From Paracyclopina nana (lineage: Eukaryota > Arthropoda > Copepoda > Cyclopoida > Cyclopettidae): a stretch of 64,000 nt of DNA. Each line of letters starts with the position of its first letter. The stretch's first letter is position 1. A program made the position numbers and the translations under genes. The stretch covers positions 6,200,001-6,264,000 of the forward strand of contig JAGUCH010000003.1 in the NCBI GenBank assembly GCA_019096065.1, written 5' to 3'. Positions 10,959 to 23,431 of this stretch are shown here, piece after piece. Below the pieces are notes generated by a model. It had not been told where the DNA came from and made no database searches. It worked only from the letters and a program-made list of their open reading frames with translations.

Positions 10959-12357
10959 ATGGCCAAAGTTCTCTCCATTGACCTACCTATTATAGACTTT
11001 GCTCTTATTGAGCCTACAGGAGGTGGTGATACCAGAGCCCAAGAAGGCCAAAAAATTGTGGATGCCTTTACAAAATATGGATTTTGCCTCATTGCAAACG
11101 TTCCAAATTACAGCGAAGAGGAAGTTTGCAAGGCCATAAAGTAAGCCTAATAATTCTTCAAATATTTTTTTCAAATATTTTCCCATTTTAGGTGGTTTTA
11201 CTATGACACGTCTTCCGAGGAGCGTTTCGAGCAATTGGCGATGAAATCATTCAACAAGAACAACGGAAACTTGTACCGTGGACTTTTCCCACTAATTCCA
11301 GGAAAGTTGAGCTACAAAGAAGGATATGATATGGGTCCTTTTGATCACGGGGTCGAAAGTGATGAAGAAAGGAGAGAAAGGAACAAAAATCCCTTCTATG
11401 GAGATACGCCAAAACTCAATTTTCCTGACAGCCAGGAAAGGCAAAAGGAGGCAGGCAATTTTTACGAAGTGCGTAATTTTAAATGTGCATTTCACTAGAG
11501 TTGAAAAAAATATGAGAGTATATTTAGGTGATGAAGAGGCACGAGGAAGTGCTGAGAAAAGCTGCATTTACGATGATGTCACTGATTGCTGAAGCTGGAG
11601 GAGCAGCATCTAATTATTTTGCGGGACTATTCGAGCCTCGTTGCAATAGCACATACAGAACTATAAGATATCCCTCAAGAGACGTTGACAGCATTCCAAA
11701 AAATGCTTTCCTACCTGATGGCAGAAGTGAGCACAATAGTTAAATTCTAAAAACAGTGTATATATATAGACAATCTGCTTGTTATTGCAGCTATATCCAC
11801 CCCCGCACATCAAGATTCTGGATTTCTGACACTTTTGCAAACTTTCGGGTATCCTGGACTCGAGTTGCAGCTTGATGGAGTATGGTACTCCGTGCCTTGT
11901 CCCCAGGGCATGCTCGTTGTGAATGTTGGCGAGCAGTTGGCAGCTATGTCTAACAATCGATTTAAGGCCACCATTCACCGAGTTTTGGACATTGGCAAAG
12001 ACAGGTTAGCTAAGCTTGAAGCTTCTTAAAGAAGTGCTCTTCAATTATTCAATGCGCAGGTTCTCAAATCCGTACTTTTATGAGCCGTGTTTGGATGCTA
12101 ACATCAACATCAAAATCCCTGATGCACTATTATGGACCAAGGAAAATGTCAATGGTTTCGACGGGGAATTCTCCTATGGTTCGTTCTTGCTGAACAAGCT
12201 TCCTATCTACACTGAGTGGGACTATCTCATTGCCAACTTGCCCCAATTCATCGTTGACAAGTACTTGTCCAACCGGAAGGCGAAATTGGATTGTTGGGCC
12301 ACCAAGGAAGGAATTCAAATTGATGGAAAATCTTTTGACTCTAACGCGAGCAACTAG
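10959..12357 (+). CDS. 2-oxoglutarate/Fe(II)-dependent oxygenase, isopenicillin-N-synthase-like
   Basis: Exons are 10959-11140, 11192-11468, 11528-11726, 11791-12004 and 12060-12357, giving 389 aa. The N-terminal domain has LPIIDFALIEP, AFTKYGFCLIANV and KSFNKNNG, as in the DIOX_N/2OGD superfamily. The double-stranded beta-helix carries the metal triad His226-x-Asp228 (TPAHQDSGFLTLL) and His282 (KATIHRV), and the 2OG-binding Arg291-x-Ser293 (DRFSNPYF). GLELQLDG and GMLVVNVGEQL are standard core strands. All catalytic residues are present, so it should be an active cytosolic hydroxylase or desaturase. The substrate cannot be read from the sequence. Animal members of this plant/fungus-rich family are less common. 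The start is the first in-frame ATG. Confidence 0.88.
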
Positions 12358-12932
12358 ATGCTAAATGAACAAAAATGCAATTTGGCTAAAACAGTCACTT
12401 TATTAACACTTGTAGTCAGTGGGTCTGAAATGGTGCGACATTGGCAAAAATATATAGCTGAATTAGGCATAATAAGCGTTTGCGAAAATTAGTTGATATA
12501 TAGTATTTGTGTTTTCTGTAAATAGTCAAAGAGCCTCTTGGTTTAAGCACTGCTGCATGACCACGATCATAATTTTATCAATAACTGGCAAATTGTCAGC
12601 TGCTTAGAGGGCGTTGAAATCACTTGCGTGATCAGAACCAAATCGCAATGGTGACAGACTGCATAAGGTTTTCGGTGAAATGGCCTCATTTAAAATTGGG
12701 GACACATGGTGGCCATTTCACTGACCAGACAAGTGATTTTTTCAAGTATCAGCTTTAAGCAGCAGACATAAACTCTTCAGTCACATCTTAGTTACTATAA
12801 TAGTTTGAGTAGTGAGTTGGGAAACAGTGGGTATAGCAGCACAAAAGAAAGTAGTAATTTTGGGAAGGACGGCTTTGCCATGACAAAATGCAGAATCGAG
12901 ACCTTGCAAGGCTTTTTTGAAAAAGAGCAAAA
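12358..12932. other. Convergent 3' intergenic region
   Basis: Lies between the stops of the oxygenase (plus) and the spectrin-repeat gene (minus). No ORF, repeat or RNA is supported. Confidence 0.4.
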
Positions 12933-15018
12933 TTAAAGGTTCTCCACAAGCCTCTCCTTCTCCTTGAAGATGTTCTTGAGCTCTCCAAGAGTGGACTCCA
13001 TCTTTTCCAGAGAGAAAGACTGCTCAGAATCTGCTCCTCTATCCTTGGCAACCCAAGAGTTGAGCTCATTGACAGTGTTATCAAGCAACTTCCACTCCTT
13101 GACCAACGTGTCAGCCTTCTTCATCCATTCATCAGAGATGATCTTGACCTTGTCATACCTCTCCTTGAGTCCCTTGACCTCATCATCAGCCTCCTTGTGA
13201 GAGGTCATGTGGTTGGCGGCGGCAGCAGCCTCCTCCAAAATCTTGAGGTGTTTCAGGCAGTTCTTCTCAAAGTCTTGAACTGATGCAAACATGGCATTAG
13301 CCTCATCCAAAGTCTGAGGTTTGCTCAAGCCTTCTGCCGACTTCTTCTCAGCATTTTCAAGCCAAGGTCCGAACTCCTTGATGCCAGTTTTGTACTGAGC
13401 CCAGTATTTGACATCCTCGGAGAAGTTGTCGCACTCTTTGGCACATCTCGTGTAGAGGTCATCAACAAACTTTTTGATTCTGAGCAGCTCATCCTTGTAG
13501 TCTTGAGCATCTTTGGGGACGGTGTCACCTTGGGGCAAGAGCTCAGACTCAATTTGAATGTTCTTGTCGATGATATCAACCTTGGCTGCAATGTCTTCAC
13601 GGAGGTCCATGGTGTAGGAAACACGGTCCTCAGGAGTCATTTTGTCAGAGTTGTTCTTGATCTCATGCAACTGCTTTGTGGCATCCTTCATCCAAGAATC
13701 AATGTCCTTCAAGGTCTTGTCAAAGCTGTTGAGGCTGCTGACAAAGTCCTCGATCTTCTTAACCTTCTCCTCAAACCTGTCGATAACTGTCAGCTTTTCT
13801 GCCACAGCCTTGATTTCCTTTTTGACAAAGTCCTTCTTGTCCTCGGGAAGAGTCATGGTCATCACATCAAAGTTGTTCTGGATGCTCTTGTGGAGGTTGT
13901 CAATGGTGTTCTTGGTATCTTTGAAAATCTTTTGCCTCTTCTCGAGGTCCTCAAAAGCAGCTTGAAGGTTGAACCGCTTCTTGATTTTCTTAATTTCCTC
14001 CTCAGCCTTTTCGAACTCATTTGCAATGGTCTCAAGGCCATCAGCATAGCCCTCCCAGGCTGCCTTGGTGTTGTTCAGGAGTTGAAGGCGGGCAGAGGCC
14101 TTATCCTTGGTCTCATCCCAGCCATCCTCGATTCTCTTGACATGGCTGTCCAAAAACTTGGGCTTGCTGCAACAATGATAAATTGTCGGTGGACCATACA
14201 GCAATTAGCCCTAACATGGATGCCTAACATAGCTTGACTTTCTCTTATTATGCTCTACACATGACCGTAAGAAGATGTTTTCGTTTCCCCCCTTTGTTCG
14301 CATGTGCTTCATGCATTGAGGATAGTTGATGACTTTGCCATGCAACTTGACACCTCTTAATCTGAGGCGCAAAAATGTAAAAAAAGAGTGCACACTTACT
14401 CTGGATTTTCAAGGAGCTGCTTGCCCTTGCTGATGAGATCCCTGACAATGCCACGCTTGGTTTCCAGTTGGTTGAGCGACTTCTCTTGCCTCTCTATCAA
14501 CTCTTCTACATTTTCAATGCAGCTGGGAGCAATGTCGCGAGTGGAGCTGAGCATGATGCCATCCAGAAACTCAATGTGGGGCTTGAGCTCATCGCCATAG
14601 GCGTAGCATTTCCAGTACAAATCCACCTTGACCTGGGTTTTGAGCACAGTTGGGATCAGGTCCTCATGCTTCTTGATGATGTTGTCCAGTTTGTGAGCTT
14701 GCTCAGACCTCTCCTCTTTTCCTCGCTCAGCCATCAGAATCTCCAAGATTTGCTGGAGCCATTTCTTCACCTCAGCTCGCTCAAGATCTTTACATAGAGC
14801 CTAGAGCACGAATGCTAAGATTGACCCAACGTGGGGCATTGAAATTATTTTACGTGGAAGTTGTCTCTCTCGCGTTTGAACTCCGCTGAGGTGTAGACTT
14901 TGTCGGCCATGATTCTGGAGATGGACTTTTCAACATTCTCCATCCACTCCACCATCTTGGTTTGGCGCATGATGTAGACATCCTTGATGAAGGGGTAGTT
15001 TTCCTGCCAGAACGTCAT
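12933..15018 (-). CDS. Spectrin-repeat coiled-coil protein, Msp300/nesprin-like
   Basis: Minus-strand exons are 14854-15018, 14400-14800 and 12933-14166, giving 599 aa with consistent phases. The protein is almost wholly helical, with spectrin-type features: WQENYPFIKDV, KKWLQQILEILMAER, DLYWKCYAYGDELKPHIEF, SSTRDIAPSCIENVEELIE and repeated W..W spacings such as LDSWMKDA, WLENAEKK and LNSWVAK. From memory this matches the C-terminal spectrin-repeat segment of arthropod Msp300-type proteins, which link nuclei or organelles to the cytoskeleton in muscle. There is no KASH or calponin-homology domain, so it is a short stand-alone form or the 3' part of a longer gene. The start used (MTFWQEN) may not be the only one: the frame stays open upstream to a possible acceptor at about 15040. 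Confidence 0.7.
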
Positions 15019-16036
15019 CTTGGAGCTCTTATAGTTACCCTACAGGCTACAATGAAGTTGAGATGCTTACTTAAAATATTAGGAAGGATCAAGTTACCCC
15101 AAGTGACTATAAGTTCTAATTGGTCGAGGTCCGAGAGAGAGACTGAGGCTGTCATCGGAGTTGCCCTGGGTCTTTATTGTAGCTTTCCTTGGATGCCATC
15201 GTGCGTTGCTTAACCTCCACCCACACGATGTTATCTCAGTTGGGAAAGCTGCCTTGATCTCGCAACAATTGAAAGCAGCGTTCGACGTTTAATGGCATTT
15301 TTCAGCAGCTTGAGAGCAGTAGTAAATGCACATGATTATGCAGCATCAAACAGCCAACTATTTTCTGAAATTGATGGTGTGGTAAAGTCAGCCTCGGTAT
15401 GGTCATATTTTAGGCGAAGGCCTTGGGGTTTTTTTATCTGCTTTTTATGACGAGGATAAATCACTCAGTTCAGAGGGAAGTGACCTTAGCATTTTTTAAG
15501 GGCGTGCAAAAATCTAGGGAACGACCCGGCCTCTTTAATGTTCCGACCCTTGCTTCACTTGCTTGATACACGCATTGTGTAGGCGGGCCACGGAATCTTG
15601 AGGACAAAATTTGAAAGAAAGCTCCGATTGATGAAGCATTCAAGCCGAAACGCTCACCACAAATTGCTGACAAGGTAATCTACGACATGATGGAAAGTCA
15701 ATTTCATGCACTGCCATAGATGGAAAGCAGAAAAAGTAGAACAGAATGGCAGGCACTTTAAAGGTGCTCTGCAGCGATTGAAAGGGTCAACAATCTGGCC
15801 GTGGCCTGACCTCTCACTTGCTGCTGCTGCTGCGTGACAAAATTGCAGGGAATTCAGCAAATGTATGTCTTATCCAATGTGTGTGCAAGCAGAACAATTG
15901 CAGCGATTTCTTGGCAAGTTTGCGGTAAAAAACCTGGATCATTGCTACTGGAGTACAAATATACATACGCTGCTGCTACAACTAGGCTGCTGCTTTTTCG
16001 AAAGCCATCGCTATCTCAACTGCATTTATTTTTTAT
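15019..16036. other. Intergenic / possible 5' exons of the spectrin-repeat gene
   Basis: Upstream of the spectrin-repeat start. A minus-strand open stretch with an ATG near 15155 ends in a good donor (TGGG/GTAACT, about 15098), but its phase does not fit the next exon. It may be 5' UTR or an unrelated exon. CTG/GCT trinucleotide runs occur at about 15820 and 15970. No other gene was seen. Confidence 0.35.
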
Positions 16037-16812
16037 CTATATCTCATAGTTGCGGAATCTGCGTCTGATCTCGTTGTCTTCCCATTTCTCGGCCATGACC
16101 ATGGCGCCAATGGTGGACTCGCGTCGTACTGCAAATTGGCGTCTTCGCAAAGCCGTCACCGAGTCCACTTTATCATCTTTAACCTCCGATTTGTTTTCCT
16201 TGTTCTCCTCTTTGGAGCTAGACCACGTGGGCGGCGGGGTGGAGATGCGCAGCCCCAAATCTCCATAGGATGTGGGTGCGTACGAAGTGGCATCATCCTC
16301 AGCATGTTCCAGTCGCTTTTGCATTTCTGCCTCGAGCAAGTCATCCTCCTTGATAGGAGAGGGGTTCAGGGATATGGGCTCGTTGGCTGCCTCTTTGTGG
16401 GTGCCAACGCTGTCGAGCATCCTACCTGAAGTCTTGGGCGTGGCCCAGTGCATGGAAGCCTTGACGGAGTCTTTTAAGCCGCGCCACTGAGCAAAGCTCA
16501 TGCTTATGCCCGACGATCTCCATGCGTCGTACAACTTGCGCTCCTTGGGATCAACCAGGGTTTCCTTGGCCTTGGCAAAGATATGATGCGACTTTTATCT
16601 CGTGACCTGAATTGCTGTCAGCTTACCCTTAGAAGGAGCTGGAAATGAGCTTGACTCGAAGGCTCGCTGTTTTTGTCGGGATGAAAATCCCTGGCACGCA
16701 CTTTGAACTCAGCATTGATTTGCTCGGCGGACGCAGATGCGTCACAGCCCAGCAGCGCGTAGAAATCCTCGTCCGGATCAGCCTTGTAATTAAGGATGGA
16801 TTCCACGTTCAT
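16037..16812 (-). CDS. DNAJC12: DNAJC12 / JDP J-domain protein
   Basis: Minus-strand exons are 16627-16812 and 16037-16570 (239 aa) around a 56-base intron. The acceptor chosen (CCAAG/GCC) keeps the exact family spacing across the junction: [19 protein letters not shown]. The J domain (about residues 14-80) has [21 protein letters not shown] with the HPD motif, and [27 protein letters not shown] and the C-terminal [11 protein letters not shown] are JDP/DNAJC12 hallmarks. The protein is a cytosolic Hsp70 co-chaperone; in vertebrates it serves aromatic amino acid hydroxylases. The middle (about 110-200) is a variable acidic linker, longer than in the human protein. Confidence 0.9.
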
Positions 16813-17917
16813 CCTTTTGTCAGGCTTGCGGCCGAGAAGAAGCTACTACTGTGGCAAGAAGCCTTGCTTTCTTTTCGCGCTTATAATACAGAAGAGTCTC
16901 CCTTCCAACTGTTGCACTCTCGCACTTTTGGTTGACTGGGCTCGACTTTTCACCCAAGAAACTGTAGCAGGGCCGGTGGTCACTATATACTACGCTCTTT
17001 GGTCAGGCGATAAGATTTTTGACCATCGTGTATTCCGCGCCACTGACAGCAATGCATTTTTCAAAACCTGTCCGCTTAACATGGGCATTAAACCATGAGC
17101 GGCAAGAAACTTTTATGATCTTTTTCATCCACTGTGGTGGTGGACTGCGTAGATATGATGGGCCAGAAACTGGTCCAGCTTCAACATGCCAGTGGGCAAA
17201 ACGAAAGAAACATCAAACAACGAGCGCATGCGTACATATGCTTAAGAATGAGTGCCTATAATCGCAAATAAACCTAGCAAAAAGTTATTAATGAAAATTT
17301 CTTATAGTACTTATTTACAAGGTGCTAAAAGAATCTAAAAAATATTTAAAATTAAGTGTTAAAAAGAATGATCACTGAACACTCAATAGCAGTGATGGAA
17401 TTCGAAGACAAATCACAACTTCTCGGCTTGCTTTTCAAACTTTTCTTAGCTTTTGCTTGTGCTACAATAACAGGGCAAAAGTCACATCCAAAAACTACTT
17501 TTTTCTCTATTTTCTGGAATATTTGGCTATTTATTCAAAATCATGGCTATTTTGGTAAAATATTTTCTAGTTTAACTTGTTCGTTTTAAGCTCATAGATT
17601 TAAAATACGAAAAAGTAAAGCTATTTTTTCTAATTCGATCCATCATGGTCAGGAGTGGATATGATATGACTCATAATGTTCCAAAATTCCTTGACTTACG
17701 CGATAAAAAATGTACCAATTTGCTCCATAGATTATTTGTGCTTAAAGAGCTCTTTGAGAGTACTTTATTTGCTTTTTTGCTCCATAAATCGCCACAACAT
17801 AACACTTTTCAGCAAATGCGCTATTTTTTTAGGAATTGCTTCTTACGCTTACACGCACGCAAACAATGCAAAAATAATCTCCATTATTTGGATGTTGCTT
17901 GTCTTTTTCAAGCACTA
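16813..17917. other. Intergenic, AT-rich
   Basis: Upstream of DNAJC12, ending at the MITE. AT-rich with several open stretches (for example 17356-17589) whose composition is low-complexity and which lack splice or start support. No gene is called. Confidence 0.35.
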
Positions 17918-17919
17918 TA

Positions 17920-18638
17920 CAGTCTGTCCCGTAGATTTCTGTACACTTTGAAATCAAAAGTTTGTGTTAAAACTTCTGGAAATACTCAACACAATGGATA
18001 CTGTTGGAAAGCTTGAAACTTAAGCCATCTTTTTTAGTTTTGAGATTTTTAAAAAGTATTAATTCAAATTTTGATTTAGACCACAAAATTGATAGTTACT
18101 CCAAATTCATTCCCATTTTCACTGATTTTTTTGATGAAAAGTCACTTTCACAAAAAAAATTATTTTTTCAATTTCTCATGAAATTGGTTAAACATTTGAT
18201 CTTCATAAACAAAAAATCCCAAAGATGTGATGGTTAAAACACTAATTTTGAAACCATTTTAGTAGGCAGTGGCCTTATTGTCTTTTTTTTACTGAAAAAT
18301 ATCCTTTCCAATCATCCACCTTTCTGATGAGCCAGCGCAGTGCTGCAAGATTTTATTTCATGAAAAAATGTCAAAAAATAGCCAGGATTAGCTTAGCTGA
18401 AAATTTGGTCGATAATAGCCGATTTTGGCAAATTTGCTTTTTTGGGAGAAAAATTAAGGGTACCTCAGGAAAATTAAGTTTTCTCATTTTTTTACTTTTA
18501 ATTTCTTTTATCCATTGAAGCAAAAAAAGATGGCAAAAGATTCAAGCTTTCCAATGATATCCATTGTGTGTAATATTTCCCGAATTTGTAACACAAACTT
18601 TTGATTTCAAAGTGTACAGAAATCTACGGGACAGACTG
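17920..18638. mobile_element. TA-flanked MITE with ~105-base terminal inverted repeats (Tc1/mariner-type)
   Basis: The left end CAGTCTGTCCCGTAGATTTC (17920) reappears inverted at the right end, ending at 18638. The inverted similarity runs about 105 bases inward, through TGTACACTTTGAAATC and CAATGGATA to GGAAAGCTTGAA. Both ends are flanked by TA (17918-17919 and 18639-18640), the duplication made by Tc1/mariner transposases. The 719-base element has no transposase ORF, so it is non-autonomous. The arms differ at some inner positions, so the copy is not brand new. Confidence 0.88.
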
Positions 18639-18640
18639 TA

Positions 18641-18942
18641 TAGCAAACAGTTTCCTAAGAATGAGGATGAAACGCAAAATTTGAAGATTGCTTCGCAAAA
18701 CCTCCTAGAGTTTTTGCTGAACTAACCGAGTACCGAGCGCATCACATGCGCGCGCTAGCGCCAAGCCAATCAGCGCGCATTTTCAAAAATAAATAACTAT
18801 TCGCTAGCACAAATAAGCTATAGCAATATGCATGTTAACGTCCAGATTCCTCTCTCCCACTTACCCAAAATAAGAAAGGATCTGTTGCTCTCATTCAGCT
18901 GTTGCTTTCCTTTCTCCTGGATGGTTTGATAAAGAAAACTGC
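18641..18942. promoter_or_regulatory. Candidate upstream promoter of the peptide transporter
   Basis: A GC-richer patch at about 18740-18780 includes a CCAATCA box followed by GCGCGC, upstream of the putative alternative first exon at 18943. This is inference from composition and position only. Confidence 0.3.
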
Positions 18943-19041
18943 ATGACACAAATAACAATGGAATCTGCATTGAACGATTTAGATTCGGTGGAGGTGGAAT
19001 TTCCAGACGACGACGACGATCGCGCAGAATTGCTCACTTGG
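18943..19041 (+). CDS. Possible alternative first coding exon of the oligopeptide transporter
   Basis: An ATG at 18943 opens a 33-codon stretch with an acidic tail (EFPDDDDDRAELLTW) that ends exactly at a good donor (TGG/GTAAGC) in phase 0. Exon 2 of the transporter (20595) also starts in phase 0. The stretch could therefore replace the 29-codon exon at 19986-20072 and give a different cytosolic N-terminus. No other downstream exon in the right phase was found. It could instead be an unrelated short exon. Confidence 0.4.
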
Positions 19042-19985
19042 GTAAGCGAGGATATTTTTGCTAACAAAGCTTTATGCAGCCACTCTTTAAGCGAGTGGGG
19101 AAAAAGATACTTTTGAGCACTTGATCCGGCATTTTTCAAGCTCGTTCATACGAACGTATCCTTCCTGCTCGACAAGAACGAAAACGTTGACTAAACAGCG
19201 CACAACGCTGTGTCATTTCGCAAAGATATCAATCATGAACTTAAGGCATCCAGAAATAACCAAATTTGCGCTAGAAATCGAGTCATCTTTAAAACATGAT
19301 GCATTCATTCGTGGCGGTGACAATTTATAATTTACGGTATAAATAGTTACATGTTGAAAAAATGCTCAAAAAAGTACGAAGGACAAAAACACGAAAAAAT
19401 GAAATTCACTTGAGCACCGCATTACTCCATGAGTTGACGGATTTTTGTTGTTAACCTTGAGCTATAGGCCCAGCTCGGCCAGCTAAAAAAAGCTGCAACC
19501 GACTGATTGGCTAGACAATAGGCCGATTCCATTATGGGCATCAAGGGATGAAACCTTCCGAGGGGAATTTGACCGACAAGAATGTTTACGATAAGCTGAA
19601 AAATCATGACACCATATTCGCCACTTTTTGCAATCAAAAGGACCAACAACGTTCCTTTGTTCGGACGTGCTCACCATTAAATGACTCGGAAAAAAAGTGT
19701 TGCGCTGTTTAATGAAGGCGAGTGAATTGTTTATTCCAACTGTGTGTAGAGAAGCAACAATCATGCGTTTTCTTTTCCCGCTCTCAAATGAGGGTAATTG
19801 CAATCTTGAGGCATCTTCTACCTTGGCTAAACACTGACCTCCTCTTTGGAATTGAGCGCGAGCGCAAATTAGTCGCACACTTACGACGCGCGTTTCGGCT
19901 ACCTTTTCCGTTTAGTCTGTCCACTCCCCTTGATCGAGGTAGAACTATGAAATCAGAGTGAACACCCTTGATCAATAGCAGGAAA

Positions 19986-22900
19986 ATGTCGGATTCCACC
20001 GACATGGCGGTCAAAAATGACGAGAAACGTAAAGAGATCGACGAAGGTGCCCTGGGTGAAGAGCAGACCAAAGTAAGAATTTATCCATTATTCTCCGTTT
20101 GTTTACCATAGCAAAAAGTCGTCAAAGCGCCCCATCACAAACGGAAAAAAATAGAATGAAGTTTAGCCCACCATGGCATAAAACATGGCCAAACAGTGTT
20201 CAAGTAGCTATGACCTCTGCTAAAAAGTGTTCAAGGGTTTCAAAAAGTTGCCCTTAGGCTCCTCAGCGAAGCTGTTGGAATGCAGGTAAAACCCATGGCT
20301 CCAGGCATACGTACGAGCCGATCTTTTTATTTTCTACATCCTCCTTTTTTGGCAAACAGGCCTTAATGCACTTTTGAAAGATGCAAACAAAATCAAGAGT
20401 ATTTCTGTGGCTATTCAGCTTTTTTTTTGGTTATTAGTCAACCGTAGCAAGCTACAGGTTAACAGCTGCTATTGATGTAGTATCGTCCTTGGCAAAATTG
20501 AACAAAAAATACGACACACAGGACATGTCTACGGCGTTACAGTCTTGGAATGACAACTCCAACTTTAGATGTTGATTCAACTTTTGCATTTCAGCCCGTG
20601 AAGTATCCGAAGCAAGTGTTCTTCATCGTTGGAAACGAGTTTTGCGAGCGTTTTTCCTACTATGGCATGAAAGGTGAAATAAAGCATCCTCTCATAATAA
20701 CTAGCATCAAACTGCAATAACAACAACGTTGATCCCTTTGTTCCTCATCTGTAGCTGTGCTTGCCATTTACCTGAAATCAAAGCTACACTTCGGTGAAGA
20801 TACTGCGACCGTCATCTACCATACATTTTCTGGATTATGCTACACTACGCCCATCTTCGGAGCCATGCTCGCAGATCAGTTTTTCGGAAAATATCGGTGC
20901 GTTTGACGCTCGATGTAAGGAGGCGTCATTTCTCTAATGAATTTATGCTGCAGGACCATCATTTGGATTTCGGTGATCTATGTTCTCGGACATTTGTTGA
21001 AGACATTGGCTGCCATACCTACACTTTCCATACCTCCAGTGTAAGTGCAACTTTCTGCGTAATCACCTCTTCCATCATTTGTCATGGGGCTATTTTAACA
21101 CAGGGAATTTTCACTGCTTGGCCTACTTTTGATCGCGATTGGAACTGGTGGAATTAAGCCGTGCGTTGCAGCTTTCGGAGGAGATCAATTCAAGCTACCC
21201 GAACAGGAACGACAACTCCAAACGTTCTTTTCGGTGTTTTACTTCTCCATTAACGCGGGTTCATTGATTTCCACCTTCATCACGCCCATTTTCAGGTGAA
21301 CATAAAAGCATAGAAATTACGAATGCTGAAGCTAATCTTTAATTTTTCACAGACAAGATGTCCACTGTTTTGGAGATGAAACTTGCTACTCGCTTGCGTT
21401 TGGTGTACCTGCCATACTCATGTTCATAGCAACGATAATTTTGATCTTGGGCAGAAATATGTACGTCCACAAACCACCACAAGGATCAATTATCTTCAAA
21501 GTTTTTGGCTGCATTTGGGTAAGCCAGCATTCCAAGCGATTTCCTTTATTAATGGATGTTTTTAGACTACTTATCTATGTTTTTAGCTAGCGCTGAAAAA
21601 TAAGCTAACGAAAAAGTCTTCCGAGGATGTGGAGCATTGGCTGGATCGTGCCAAAGACAAGTACGAGCCACAGCTGATTCGAGACACCAAAATCCTCCTT
21701 CACATTATCGTCTTGTACCTTCCACTACCAGTGTTTTGGGCTCTTTTCGACCAACAAGTGTGCATCCGCTTAAAACTTTAAGGCTTCTTTTCACCTCGAA
21801 TATCTTATTTTCAGGGCTCGAGGTGGACTTTTCAAGCCACAAGAATGAACGGACAGCTGGGGAGCTACATCGTTAAGCCCGACCAAATGCAGCTAATTAA
21901 CCCAGCTTTGATTTTGATACTGATTCCAGTTTTCGACCAACTCATTTACCCTCTATTTGCAAAGTAAGCAGGCCAGGTGGGCTGGAAGGATCATTAGTAA
22001 AGCAGGCTATCTTTGCAGAATCAACTTCCTCAAAAGGCCGCTTCAACGAATGGTGACCGGAGGTCTTTTGGCAGCCGCTGCTTTCTTCATATCTGGCATA
22101 CTTGAGTGTCAGCTCGCGGTAGGGTTTTCAAGCTCGTATACAAGACGGCTCAATGATGTTGCATTTCTTTTCTCAGCACACATATGGAAACGTGCCGGCT
22201 AAGGGATTGTCTCATGCACACATCATGAATATCCTCCCCTGTGAGGTCAGCGTTAATATCACCGATGCGATTGGAGGCTACAACAAAACCTTCGAGGTGG
22301 GGGCGAATTCAAACAGTATTACATATGATTTGAATCAGGGCTTGTACGAAATCCACGTGACTACGCAGCCGTCGTGTAATGTCACAAATAAAGATATGAC
22401 AATTCCTTTTGACGCTAAGAGTGCAATGGTAAGCTATAACAATGAGTCGAGTAAAAATTCGGACATAATAGTCTTTTTCACAGGTATCCGGATTTCTGAT
22501 TCGGTCCAAAGGAAACAAGCTGGACATCATGGGACTAAGAGAACCGGATGAGCCCAAGAAAAGAGACGACGCTGCACCTCGATTCAAGTAACTAAAACAT
22601 ATGAAATGCTGAGAAAAATACCACCACCTCTTATTTGCAGGGTCATATTCAACACGGAGAAGGACGAGCCTCAAAAGCTGATTTTTAGACCAGAGGGAGT
22701 CATTCCCAATTCCGAGAGTGATGATCACTTCACGGTAGTCGAAACTGAATCCTCGTATGATGGCATCTCCGTCACTCCGTATGGATCCATGGGACCCGGA
22801 GCTTACGATGTCTACTGGAACGACGAAAAGATCCAGAGCATCGAAATCAGGCAAGGAGGCATCCATACTTTCATTGTGAACGACGGGCAAGAGTTTCTGG

Positions 22901-23431
22901 ATCTGTTACTCACTCCGGAGAACTCGGTGCACATCTTTTGGCTTTTCCCTCAGTATTTTGTCATCACCGTGGGTGAGATCATGTTTAGCATCACCGCACT
23001 CGAGTTCTCGTATTCTCAGGTGAGTCCTTTATCATTTTTTACGGACTATTACTAAGAGCTTAACACTTTCCATGTTAGGCTCCCGCCACGATGAAGGCCG
23101 TTTTGCAAGCCATCAACTTGCTGACAGTGGCTTTTGGAAACTTGATCGTGATCATCGTCGCTGAGGCAAAGGCATTTGATCAGGTGAGAATAGCAATTGA
23201 ATGATAGCATCATATCAGTGTGAATCCCATTTTCTTGAAATGCAGGCGAGTGAATTTTTCATGTTCGGCTGCTTGATGGTACTCGATATGGCTTTGTTTG
23301 CCTTCTTGGCTTACCGATACACCTACGTGACAGCCGCAGACAAGGAGGAGATGATGGCTGACGCGGATGTCGGCTCAGACATTCCCCTCAAGGAAAAGCC
23401 TTCCGCAGATCAGAACAAAAATGACTCCTAA
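19986..23431 (+). CDS. Proton-coupled oligopeptide transporter (SLC15/PTR2 family)
   Basis: Fourteen exons: 19986-20072, 20595-20673, 20755-20896, 20954-21040, 21104-21295, 21353-21518, 21587-21757, 21815-21963, 22019-22118, 22177-22428, 22484-22587, 22641-23019, 23079-23183 and 23246-23431. The product is 732 aa, close to the usual ~710 of animal PepT proteins. TM1 has the NEFCERFSYYG proton-coupling motif (ExxER). PTR2 signatures GGIKPCVAAFGGDQF and FYFSINAGSLISTFITP are intact. The large extracellular domain typical of animal SLC15A1/A2 (about residues 380-590, with N-glycosylation sites) is present, followed by the last TM helices. It should import di- and tripeptides with protons at a plasma membrane, probably of gut or similar epithelia (known for the family). 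Confidence 0.93.

Noticed and set aside
13503..14237. 244-codon plus-strand ORF
   Set aside because: Antisense shadow of the spectrin-repeat exon; Leu/Val-rich composition comes from the reverse of a helical coding frame.
15098..15155. Upstream exon for the spectrin-repeat gene
   Set aside because: Good donor, but the phase does not match the next exon in either open frame.
16570..16626. 35-base intron in DNAJC12 (acceptor AAAAG/TCG)
   Set aside because: The 56-base alternative restores exact J-domain spacing and fits the usual intron size.
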